In this document: positions 7,385-16,400 of the stretch, piece by piece
How the letters are laid out: each line of letters opens with the position of its first letter
Position numbering within the stretch: the stretch's first letter is position 1
NCBI RefSeq assembly: GCF_024213195.1
Contig: NZ_JANAVF010000005.1
Coordinates: forward strand, 310,001 to 374,000
From: Streptomyces sp. TBY4
Lineage (GTDB): Bacteria; Actinomycetota; Actinomycetes; Streptomycetales; Streptomycetaceae
DNA length: 64,000 bases
Reading direction: 5' to 3'
Translations under genes and position numbers: made by a program
Notes under the pieces: model-generated
Database searches by the model: none
What the model saw: the letters and a program-made list of their open reading frames with translations, nothing else
What the model was told of the DNA's origin: nothing

Positions 7385-8854
7385 CTACGGGCGCAGCATC
7401 GGCTCGCGCTCGATGTCGCGCTGGTCGAGCTGCGCGTCCGGCTTCGCCAGCGGCGCGGCCTTCGCCGCACCCGTGGGCGAGGCGGCCGGGGCCACTCCGG
7501 CCCACTGCAGGATCTTCTCGGTGGCCAGCGCCTTCTCCGCTTCGGTGAGCTTGGAGACGTTGGCCCCGTGGTTGGCACCCGGAGCGATCATCACGTAGCT
7601 GTCGCGGGCCCCGTAGCCGAGGTGGAACGGTTCGGCACCCCACGGGTCGTTCTGCCCGTTGATGAAGAGCATCTGGTTCGCGTGGTGCTTGACCCAGGTG
7701 TCCACGTCCCGCATGGCCCCGGGCTGGAAGGTCATCGGGATGTCGCGGGGCACGAAGTTGCGCGGCGGCTGGTAGCCGTAGCGGCTCAGGTTGCCCAGGT
7801 GGGGCTGCTTGATGTCGGGGGAACCGAGCTGGGTGCCCGCCTGGTAGTAGTACGGGGTGTACGTCTGCAGGCCCTGGTCGGAGTAGGCCGAGAAGCCGGA
7901 GATCGCGTCGATCGTGTCCCAGATCTCCTGGTCGGTCGCGGTGGCGGCGGCCGGGATGGAGGCGCAGTCGGCGAGCAGGCTGTACTGCCAGAAGGCCCAC
8001 ACGTAGTCGAGCACCACGGCCTCGTAGGCCTTGTCGAGGTTGCCGACGGTGGTGAAGGTCCAGCCGTTCTCGGCGGCGGCGGCCGCGTACTTGGCCTCCA
8101 GCGGCTCGCGGCGCACGAGGGCCTCGCGCTGCACCGCGTTCAGCCGGTCGCGGCACTCCTTGGTGCCGACCTTGGCGAAGAACCGGTCGTAGGCCGAGTC
8201 CTCCTTGTTCACCACGTCGTTGGGGGCGACGTACGCGACGACGCCGTCCATGTCGCGCGGGTAGAAGCGCTCGAAGTAGGTGGCCGTCATGCCGCCCTTG
8301 CTGCCGCCCGTGGCCAGCCAGTTCTTCTTGTAGATCTTCTTCAGGGCGGTGAAGACGCGGTGCTGGTCACTGGCGGCCTGCCAGATGTCCAGGTTCGCCC
8401 AGTTGGCCGGGTCGGGGCGGGACGGGGTGAAGAAACGGTACTCCAGCGACACCTGGTTGCCGTCGACTATGGTCGTCGGCTCGCTGCGGCGCGGGTTGGT
8501 GTTGACGTTGTAGCCGGAGGTGAAGAACACCGTGGGCCGTGTGACGTCCTTGTGCAGCAGGGTGATGCGCTGCTTGAAGGTGCCCTTCCACGGCGCGCGG
8601 TGGTCGACCGGCTGCTCGTAGTTCAGTACGAAGAAGCGGTACCCGGGGTACGGCTTCTCCTCGATCAGGCTCATCCCGGGGATCGCCAGGATCCGGTCCT
8701 TGATGTCTTCCGTGGCGGCCCTGGCATCCGTGGCGGTGGCATCCGTGACGGCGGACGGTTCTGCGGCGGTGGCCGCTTGTGCCGTGGTGCCGGCCGCACC
8801 CGCGGTGCCGATCAGCACCGCGAGCGACAGCAGCCATCCGAGCTTCTTGCGCAT
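7385..8854 (-). CDS. Secreted S28-type prolyl/tripeptidyl aminopeptidase
   Basis: 489 aa from the ATG at 8854 (MRKKLGWLL), which has GGGGAG just upstream; an in-frame start 21 bases earlier is weaker. A signal peptide ends near AQAATA. The catalytic serine is S185 in GGSKGGM; the acid and base lie towards the C-terminus in NGQNDPWG and GANHGANV. This matches the Streptomyces PS-10/S28-type alpha/beta-hydrolase peptidases that remove N-terminal tripeptides or Pro-X units from extracellular peptides. It is convergent with the GH3 gene, with 16 bp between their stops. Confidence 0.88.
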   Translation of the reverse strand: MRKKLGWLLSLAVLIGTAGAAGTTAQAATAAEPSAVTDATATDARAATEDIKDRILAIPGMSLIEEKPYPGYRFFVLNYEQPVDHRAPWKGTFKQRITLLHKDVTRPTVFFTSGYNVNTNPRRSEPTTIVDGNQVSLEYRFFTPSRPDPANWANLDIWQAASDQHRVFTALKKIYKKNWLATGGSKGGMTATYFERFYPRDMDGVVAYVAPNDVVNKEDSAYDRFFAKVGTKECRDRLNAVQREALVRREPLEAKYAAAAAENGWTFTTVGNLDKAYEAVVLDYVWAFWQYSLLADCASIPAAATATDQEIWDTIDAISGFSAYSDQGLQTYTPYYYQAGTQLGSPDIKQPHLGNLSRYGYQPPRNFVPRDIPMTFQPGAMRDVDTWVKHHANQMLFINGQNDPWGAEPFHLGYGARDSYVMIAPGANHGANVSKLTEAEKALATEKILQWAGVAPAASPTGAAKAAPLAKPDAQLDQRDIEREPMLRP

Positions 8855-8938
8855 TCGCACTCCCCATGAGTTCACATCGGTCGCCGTGAACCTAGCCGGG
8901 GGAACACGCGGCTGAACAGACCTAGTTGGGCCGCTCCA

Positions 8939-9349
8939 TCAGCAAAGGATCCAGCCGGAATCCACGGATCCGGCCCCCACACTCCCCTTTACATACACAC
9001 AGCGGTTGATCGCATGGACGGTGACAGGTCCGGCATAGCGGGTGAATTGCCCCGCATCGCGCACCGGGTATCCGCCGCGCGGCTGAATGCTCACCGACAT
9101 CGCCCGCCGCTGGCCGGGCGCGCGGGCGACCGCCATCGCGCAGGCCCGGTCGCGGGTCTTGTAGACGCGCACCTCCCCCGTGGAGAACGGCAGCGTCCGC
9201 ACCAGGCTCCCGGCGCATCCGCCGGCCGCCTGCGCCGGCTGCGCCACCAGCAGCCCGGCCGCCGCCAGCCACAGCGTCATGGTGATCACCCCGGCGCAGG
9301 CGGCCCATCGCCTGCGCGGGTTCCGCGCCTTCAGCACCCTGTCCCCCAT
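8939..9349 (-). CDS. Small secreted protein of unknown function
   Basis: 136 aa from the ATG at 9349; a GTG at 9373 would add eight residues but lies inside a long palindrome. Neither start has a clear ribosome site. An Arg-rich n-region (KARNPRRRW) precedes a hydrophobic helix and a cleavage site near AQPAQA-AGG. The mature part of about 95 residues has four cysteines, which may form two disulfides. No family recognised. Confidence 0.65.
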   Translation of the reverse strand: MGDRVLKARNPRRRWAACAGVITMTLWLAAAGLLVAQPAQAAGGCAGSLVRTLPFSTGEVRVYKTRDRACAMAVARAPGQRRAMSVSIQPRGGYPVRDAGQFTRYAGPVTVHAINRCVYVKGSVGAGSVDSGWILC

Positions 9350-9351
9350 CG

Positions 9352-9384
9352 GTCGTACGTACAACGTGCGCACGTTCGTACGAC
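9352..9384. promoter_or_regulatory. 33-bp near-perfect palindrome at the start of the small secreted gene
   Basis: Outer arms GTCGTACG / CGTACGAC flank a perfect inner palindrome AACGTGCGCACGTT. The element sits immediately upstream of the ATG at 9349, so it could be an operator covering the promoter or a hairpin in the leader of the mRNA. Confidence 0.5.
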
Positions 9385-9631
9385 GCAGGGCAGCCCGGAA
9401 AGGTTGCCCGCGGCCGGACCGGGGCGGTGGGCGGCGCGTTGACGATCAGGCCGTTGCCGGCGGCGAGCGCCAGGGCCCCGTGGAAGCCCCGAGCGGGACC
9501 GCCGCCCATCCCCATACCTCGTAAGAGTGCATCCACAACTTCCCAGCGGGATCACGGGAGTTCATGATCAGACAGGAGATTACTCTAGGTGAGCACGAGA
9601 CACCGCACCGTAGCCGTGAAAGGCAGCCGAC

Positions 9632-10186
9632 ATGACGAACGACCTGCTCGACCGCAAGCTGGACCGCGCCTTCGCCCACCTGGACTCCAACGGGGACCAG
9701 GTGATCGACGAGCACGACATCATCGGTCTCGGCTCCCGCCTGCTGTCGGCCCTCAGCGAGCCGGCGGACTCCCCCAAGGGGACCGCGGTGATGGGCGGGC
9801 TCGTCGACTTCTGGCAGGACCTGTTCACCGAGCTGGACCTGGACCGGGACGGCAAGGTCACCACCGAGGAGTACAGGACGGGCATGACCCGGCTGTACGC
9901 CCAGGGCGGGCCCACCTACGACCGCTCCTTCCGCCCGATGATGCGGGCGATCCTGACGATCGCCGACACCGACGGCGACGGGCGGATCAGCCCGGAGGAG
10001 TTCCACGCGGCCCAGCTCGCCTTCGACACGGAGCTGAGCCCCGAGGACACCGAGACCCTCTTCGCCCGGATCGACGCCGACCACGACGGCTTCCTGTCGG
10101 TGGACGAACTCCTCGGCGCGGTACGGGAGTACTACACCGGAACCGAGGAGGACGCACCGGGGAACCTGCTCTTCGGCGAGCTCTGA
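9632..10186 (+). CDS. EF-hand calcium-binding protein (calerythrin/CabC type)
   Basis: 184 aa with four canonical EF-hand loops: D18-D29 (DSNGDQVIDEHD), D69-E80 (DLDRDGKVTTEE), D112-E123 (DTDGDGRISPEE) and D148-E159 (DADHDGFLSVDE). Loop 1 ends in Asp where Glu is usual, which normally weakens calcium affinity or favours magnesium. There is no signal peptide, so it is a cytosolic calcium buffer or sensor. Length and layout match actinomycete calerythrin-like proteins, some of which influence aerial growth. The ATG follows AAAGGCAG. Confidence 0.92.
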   Translation: MTNDLLDRKLDRAFAHLDSNGDQVIDEHDIIGLGSRLLSALSEPADSPKGTAVMGGLVDFWQDLFTELDLDRDGKVTTEEYRTGMTRLYAQGGPTYDRSFRPMMRAILTIADTDGDGRISPEEFHAAQLAFDTELSPEDTETLFARIDADHDGFLSVDELLGAVREYYTGTEEDAPGNLLFGEL

Positions 10187-10278
10187 TTCCCGCACGCCAT
10201 TCCGATTCCCAGCACATTGCTCCATTCGGATGACGCTTGATCATCTTGGCTCTTTTCCCTGATTATGATTCCCGCTCT

Positions 10279-11475
10279 ATGACGAAGACTCTGAATGGGC
10301 GGGCGGCACGGGAATCGGCCGATGTGGTCATCCTCGGGGCCGGGCCCGCCGGCCTGGTCCTGGGCATCCTTCTGCAGGCCACGGGGGTCGACTGCGTGAT
10401 CCTGGAGCGTTCCTCCCGGGCCCGCGTCGAGAGCCGGGCCCGGGCCGGATTCCTCGTACCGAACACGGTGCGGATCCTCGAACGGCACGGACTCGCCGAA
10501 GGCCTGAAATCCCGCGGCCAGTTACACGGGTCCTGCGAATTCCGCACCGAGGAGCTCCGCTTCCGGCTCGATTACAAAAACCTCGGAAACGGCGGGCAGC
10601 ACACCGTATATCCCCAGCAGAACCTGGTCACGGATCTCGTCGCGCACTTCCTCGGCGCGGGGGGACGGATCCGCTGGGAGACCGAAGCGCTCGGCGTCCT
10701 GGACGCGGAGGGCGAACGGCCGTACGTGACCACGCGCGAGGAGGACGGACGGCCCGGCCGCTGGGACGGGCGGTTCGTCGCCGGCTGCGACGGGCGGTGG
10801 GGCGCGGCCCGTCGGTCACTGCCGGCCGGGGCGGTCCGCCACCACCACGACCACGGCGTGAGCTGGCTCGGACTGCTGGCCGAGGCTCCGCCCAGCCTCG
10901 ACGCCGTCGGGTACGCCCTCCACGGACGCGGTTTCGCCGGGCACATGGCGCGCGGCCCGCAGATCACCCGGTACTACCTCCAGTGCCCGCGCGGCATGCG
11001 GCCCGACGCCTGGTCCGAGGAGCGGATCTGGGCGGAACTCGCGCTGCGGATGGGCGCGGAGCGGCACGGACCGCTGACCGAGGGCCCGATCCTGGAGCGC
11101 GGGACCGTCGACCTGGAGTGCGACGTCGTCGAACCGCTGCGGCACGGCTCGCTGCTCCTCGCCGGCGACGCCGCGAGCCTGACCGCCCCGGCCGCCGCGA
11201 AGGGCGCGAACCTCGCGGTCCTGGAGGCGGAGCTCCTGGCCGGGGCCCTGACCGAAGTCCTCACCCGCGGCGACAGCGGGGCTCTGGACCGCTACTCCGC
11301 CCAGTGCCTGGCGCACATCTGGCGCGCACAGGAGTTCACCGCCTGGATGACCCGGCTGCTCCACGCGACCCCCGACGGGCCGTTCCACGGCTCCCTGCGG
11401 CGCGCCCGGCTGGAGTCCCTGCGCACGTCCCGCAGCCACCAGGACTGGTTCGCCGAGAACTACGTCGGCGTCTGA
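10279..11475 (+). CDS. PobA-like FAD-dependent aromatic monooxygenase
   Basis: 398 aa from the ATG at 10279; a TTG 42 bases upstream is possible but gives a non-conserved extension. The Rossmann motif GAGPAG starts near residue 20. The second FAD motif is GDAASLTAPAAAKGANLA. Overall length and order match 4-hydroxybenzoate 3-hydroxylase. It probably hydroxylates a phenolic acid using NAD(P)H. Codon 82 (10522-10524) is TTA, so expression should depend on bldA, which points to secondary metabolism rather than housekeeping catabolism. An 82-bp gap separates it from the methyltransferase on the same strand, suggesting hydroxylation followed by O-methylation. Confidence 0.85.
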   Translation: MTKTLNGRAARESADVVILGAGPAGLVLGILLQATGVDCVILERSSRARVESRARAGFLVPNTVRILERHGLAEGLKSRGQLHGSCEFRTEELRFRLDYKNLGNGGQHTVYPQQNLVTDLVAHFLGAGGRIRWETEALGVLDAEGERPYVTTREEDGRPGRWDGRFVAGCDGRWGAARRSLPAGAVRHHHDHGVSWLGLLAEAPPSLDAVGYALHGRGFAGHMARGPQITRYYLQCPRGMRPDAWSEERIWAELALRMGAERHGPLTEGPILERGTVDLECDVVEPLRHGSLLLAGDAASLTAPAAAKGANLAVLEAELLAGALTEVLTRGDSGALDRYSAQCLAHIWRAQEFTAWMTRLLHATPDGPFHGSLRRARLESLRTSRSHQDWFAENYVGV

Positions 11476-11557
11476 CCGCCGGCCCCGGCTCCCCTTTCAC
11501 CGGCCCCCTCACCATCCCCTCTCCCCATCCCCTTCGCCTCCCCGAGGACATTCCGCG

Positions 11558-13393
11558 ATGACGACCCTCCCCGCTGAAACGATGCTGCCCGGTGCGCCGG
11601 CGCATTCCACCGGCGCACTGCTCCCAGCCGAAACGATGCTGCTCGACGGCACCGCGCCGCCCCCCGACACCACCGCGCCCCTCGACGACACGGCGCGCCT
11701 GCGCGCGGCGGCCGCCTTCGTCCGGGAGCACGACAGCGAGAGCCTGCTGCCCCTCCTGCTGCCCGGCCTGCACGGCCCGGAACTGCGGGCGCTGGCCGCC
11801 CGCTGCCGGTTCGCCCACACCGGGCTGCTGCTCTTCCCGCCGGATCTCCCGGGCCTGCGGGCCCTGTTCGCCGACTGCGGGCTGGACGTGGACACCGCCT
11901 CCCACCCCAGCGTGGTCGTACGGGACCGCCTCGCCCGGCGGCACCGGCGCGACGCGGCCGAGCTCGACGTCAGGATCCTGCGGCCCCACGTCCCCGGTCC
12001 GGCGGGGGAACGCCGGGCCGTCGAGGTGTTCGCCCTGGCCGCGCCGGCCGGATCGGACCTGGAGGGGATCGCCGCGTACGAGCGGGCCCGCGGGCACGAA
12101 GCGCACCTGGCCTTCGAGATCCTGCGCCCGGACCCGCTGGTCCTGCGCGGGCTGCGCGCGGTCCTCGCCCGGCACGGGGCCGCCCCCGACGGCGGCGGCT
12201 ACAACCAGCACGAGGACGGCACCGTCTTCTACTTCACCGCCCCCGAGGCCTCCCCGTGCGACTACCGGCGTCTGGAGCTGTACGCGCCCGGTGACCACCG
12301 CGAGGTCCTCGCCGAGCACCTCGGCAACCCCGTACCGGCCCCCGTACCGGCCCCCGCGTCCGCCCCCGCGGCGGCCCCGGATGCCGAAAGACTGCTGCGC
12401 CTGCTCACCGGCGCGTGGACCACGCAGGCCCTCGCCGCCTTCGCCCGCCTCGGCCTGCCCGACGCCATGGACCCGGCCGCCGCGACCACCGCCACCGAGC
12501 TCGCCGGGCGGACCGGAACCCATCCCCGCGGTCTGGCCACGCTCCTGCGCTACCTCGCGATGCTCGACGTCGTGGCCCAGGACCGGGAGGGCTTCCGCCT
12601 CACCGCGCTCGGCGGCCTGCTGCGCGCCGACTCCCCGGGCTCCATGCGCCCGCTGGCCCTGATGTACGGGGGTCCCTTCTACGAGTCCTTCGCCGCGCTC
12701 GACCACACCGTGCGCACCGGGCAGCCCGCCTTCGACCACCTCTTCGGCGAGAACCACTTCGACCACTTCGCCCGCGATCCGGAGCTCGCCGACCTCTTCG
12801 ACCGCTCCATGGCCGCCGGCTCGCGCATGTTCGGGCCCCTGCCCGCCCACCCCGCCATCACGGCCGCCGCCGCGGCCGGTTCCCCCCGTACCGTCGTCGA
12901 CATCGCCGGTGGGAACGGCGAACTCCTCGCCCGGATCCTCGCCGCGCACCCCGCGCTGCGCGGCGTCCTCCTGGAGCGTCCCCACGCCGTGGAGGCCGCC
13001 CGCCGCACCCTCGACGCCGCGGGCTGCGGGGACCGCTGCGACTACCGGGCGGGCGATTTCGCGGACACGCCCACGGGAGGCGACGTGTACGTCCTCTCCC
13101 GCGTCCTGCACGACTGGGACGACGACCGCTGCCGCGAGATCCTGCGCCACTGCGCCCGCGCGATGTCGGAGGAGGCCGACCTCCTGATCGTCGAGCGCCT
13201 CCTGCCCGCCGACGGCTCGCCCTCGCTGGCCACGGCCTGGGACCTCCACATGGCGTGCAACGTGGGCGGCCGCGAACGGCACGCCCGCGACTACGTCGGC
13301 CTGCTCGCCGACGCCGGCCTCCAGCTGTGCACCAGCAGCCCCCTGCCCCTGGAGGGCCACGTCCTGCACGCCCGCAGGGCCCCTGCCCACTGA
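11558..13393 (+). CDS. O-methyltransferase with a large unassigned N-terminal domain
   Basis: 611 aa, against about 340 for ordinary small-molecule O-methyltransferases. Residues about 285-610 form the methyltransferase: a dimerisation winged helix, the SAM loop around V446-N453 (VDIAGGNGELL) and LHDWDDD with the candidate catalytic His518. Residues about 45-265 form an extra domain I do not recognise, with notable strings HPSVVVRDR, HEAHLAFEILRP and YNQHEDGTVFYF. A Pro/Ala linker (APVPAPASAPAAA) joins the two, indicating a true fusion. It follows the PobA-like hydroxylase on the same strand, so it probably methylates the new hydroxyl. The extra domain could bind the acceptor or carry a second activity. 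Confidence 0.85.
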   Translation: MTTLPAETMLPGAPAHSTGALLPAETMLLDGTAPPPDTTAPLDDTARLRAAAAFVREHDSESLLPLLLPGLHGPELRALAARCRFAHTGLLLFPPDLPGLRALFADCGLDVDTASHPSVVVRDRLARRHRRDAAELDVRILRPHVPGPAGERRAVEVFALAAPAGSDLEGIAAYERARGHEAHLAFEILRPDPLVLRGLRAVLARHGAAPDGGGYNQHEDGTVFYFTAPEASPCDYRRLELYAPGDHREVLAEHLGNPVPAPVPAPASAPAAAPDAERLLRLLTGAWTTQALAAFARLGLPDAMDPAAATTATELAGRTGTHPRGLATLLRYLAMLDVVAQDREGFRLTALGGLLRADSPGSMRPLALMYGGPFYESFAALDHTVRTGQPAFDHLFGENHFDHFARDPELADLFDRSMAAGSRMFGPLPAHPAITAAAAAGSPRTVVDIAGGNGELLARILAAHPALRGVLLERPHAVEAARRTLDAAGCGDRCDYRAGDFADTPTGGDVYVLSRVLHDWDDDRCREILRHCARAMSEEADLLIVERLLPADGSPSLATAWDLHMACNVGGRERHARDYVGLLADAGLQLCTSSPLPLEGHVLHARRAPAH

Positions 13394-13435
13394 TCCACCG
13401 GACGGCCGGCCTGCGGATCAGCGGGCAGGTGGATC
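13392..13435. terminator. Hairpin between convergent genes
   Basis: Arms GATCCACC / GGTGGATC, with an alternative inner pairing TGATCC / GGATCA. It lies right at the stop codon of the methyltransferase gene and has no T-run. A bidirectional terminator is plausible. Confidence 0.35.
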
Positions 13436-13439
13436 GGCC

Positions 13440-16400
13440 CTACGCCGCCGCGGCCGGCTCGTCCTCGCCCGCGAAGGTCCGCCACAGCTCGGCGTACCGG
13501 CCGCCGCGGGCCAGGAGTTCGGCGTGGGTGCCGTCCTCCGCGACCCGGCCGCGGTCCATGACCACGACCCGGTCGGCGCGCGCGGCCGTGGTCAGCCGGT
13601 GCGCCACGACCAGGGTGGTGCGCTTGCCCGCGAGCCGGTCGGTGGCCTGGTTGACCAGGGCCTCGGTGGCCAGGTCGAGGGCGGCGGTGGCCTCGTCGAG
13701 GAGCAGCACGTCGGGGTCGACGAGCTCGGCGCGGGCCAGTGCGATCAGCTGGCGCTGGCCCGCGGAGAGGTTGCGGCCGCGCTCGGTGACGGCGTGCAGG
13801 TAGCCGCCGTCCAGGGTGGCGATCATGGCGTGGGCGCCGACCGCGTGGGCGGCGGCCTCCACCTCGGAGTCGCTCGCCTGGGGCCGCCCGTAGGCGATGG
13901 CGTCGCGGACCGTCCCCGGGAAGAGGTAGGGCTCCTGGGGGACGACGCCGAGGCGGTGGCGGTAGCCCGTCAGGTCCAGCTCGCGCAGGTCCACCCCGTC
14001 GGCGGTGACCCGGCCGGCGGTCGGATCGTAGAACCGGGCCACCATCTTGACCAGGGTGGACTTGCCGGCCCCGGTCTCGCCGACGAAGGCGACGGTCTGC
14101 CCGGCGGGGATGCGCAGGCTGATCCCGGTGAGCGCCGGTTCCTTCTCCCCGCGCTCCTCGGCCGTGCCGTACGCGAAGTGGACCCCCTCGAAGGCGATCT
14201 CGCCGCGCAGTTCGGGGACCGGGCGGGGGTCCGCGGGGCGGGGGGTGCTGGTGGGTTCGCGCAGCAGGCCCTGGATCCGGCCGAGGGAGACGGTGGCCTG
14301 CTGGTAGCCGTCGAAGACCTGCGAGAGCTGCTGGACGGGGGCGAAGAACAGGTCGATGTAGAGCAGGTACGCGACCAGCGCACCGGTGGTGAGGGTGCCC
14401 GCCTCCACCCGGCCCGCGCCGACGATCAGCACGGCGGCGGCCGCTCCGGAGGACAGCAGCTGGACGAAGGGGAAGTAGACGGAGATCAGCCACTGGCCGC
14501 GGACCCGGGCCTCGCGGTACGAGTCGCTGCGCTCGGCGAACCGGACGGCGCCGGCGCGCTGGCGGCGGAAGGCCTGGACGATGCGCAGACCGGCCACGGA
14601 CTCCTGGAGGTCGGCGTTGACCAGTCCGACCCGGTCGCGGGCGAGCTCGTAGGCGGCGACGGACTTCCGGCGGAAGAAGACGGTGCCGATGATCAGCACG
14701 GGCAGGGTGGCGAAGACGATCAGCGCCAGCTCCACGTCGAGGACGAGGAGGGCGACCAGGATGCCGAAGAAGGTGAGGACGGAGACGACGGCGGTGACGA
14801 GCCCGGTCTGCAGGAAGCTGGACAGGGCGTCCACGTCGGTGGTCATCCGGGTCATGATCTTGCCGGTCAGCTCGCGCTCGTAGTAGTCGAGGCCGAGGCG
14901 CTGGAGCTGGGCGAAGATCTTGACGCGCAGGGCGTAGAGCACGCGCTCGCCGGTGCGGCCGGTCATCCGGGTCTCGGCGAACTGCGCGGCCCACTGGGCC
15001 ATGACCACGCCGAGGGCGAGGAGGGAAGCCGCCCAGACGGCGCCGAGGGCGGCGGCTTCGACGCCCTGGTCGATGCCGTGCCGGATCAGGATGGGCAGGA
15101 GCAGCCCGGAGCCGGCGTCGAGGGCGACGAGGCCGAGGGATATCGCGAGCGGGGCCCAGAAGCCGCGCAGCAGGCGGCCCAGGTTGTAGCTGTCCTCGGC
15201 GGACGCGGCGCGGGTCTCGTCCACGTCGGGGGTGTCGTCGGCGGGCGGCAGCGCGGCCACCTGCGCGAGCAGTTCGGGGGTGGCGGGCATCCCGGTGGGG
15301 GCGGTGGTCTTCTCCTCCGCCTCCTCCTGGCGCTGCCAGAGCTCGGGGGTGATCCCGCCGGCCACCCGGCGCTTGGCGTTGACGGGCTCGGAGTCGATCT
15401 CGGCCTCGAGCTCGATGCTCCGCTCGATGTCGCGCTCGAACTCCTCCATCAGCGGGGCCTCGGGCGTCCGCGGGGAGCCGGCGCCCAGCGCGTCCGGGTC
15501 GGTGAGCAGCCGCCGGTACAGGGCGGAGCGGCGCTCCAGCTCCTCGTGCGTACCGACGTCGGAGAGCCGCCCGTGGTCCAGTACGGCGATCCGGTCGGCG
15601 AGCGCGAGGGTGGAGCGGCGGTGGGCGATGAGCAGGGTGGTGCGGCCGGCCATGACGGCCCGCAGCGCCTCGTGGATCTCGTGCTCGACGCGGGCGTCGA
15701 CGGCGGAGGTGGCGTCGTCGAGGAGCAGCAGGCGGGGGTCGGTGAGGATGGCGCGGGCGAGCGCGATGCGCTGGCGCTGGCCGCCGGAGAGGGTCAGGCC
15801 CTGCTCGCCGACCGTGGTGTCGTACCCGGCGGGGAGCGCCTCGATGAACCCTTCGGCCTGGGCGGCGCGGGCGGCGGCGCGGATCTGGTCCTCGGTGGCG
15901 CCGGGGTGTCCGTAGGCGATGTTGGCGCGGATGCTGTCGGAGAAGAGGAAGGAGTCCTCGGGCACGAGCCCGATGGCGTCGCGCAGGGAGTCGTAGGTCA
16001 GCTCGCGGACGTCGTGGCCGCCGACGCGGACGGCGCCCCGGTCGGGGTCGTAGAAGCGCGGCAGCAGCAGCGAAACGGTGGACTTGCCGCTGCCGGAGGA
16101 ACCGACGAGGGCGACGGTCTCCCCTTCGGCGATCGACAGGCCGAACCCGTCGAGCACGGGCCGCTCGGGGTCGTACCCGAACCGCACGTCGTCGAACTCG
16201 ACGGTGGCGGGCGCGTCCGCGGGGAGCTCCCGCGTCCCCTCCTGGATCACCGGCTCGGTGTCGATGAGCTCGAAGACCCGCTCCGCGCCGGCGCGGGCCT
16301 GCTGGCCGACGGTGAGGACCATGGCGAGCATGCGGACGGGGCCGACGAGCTGGGCGAGGTAGGTGGAGAAGGCGACGAAGGTGCCGATGGTGACCTGCCC

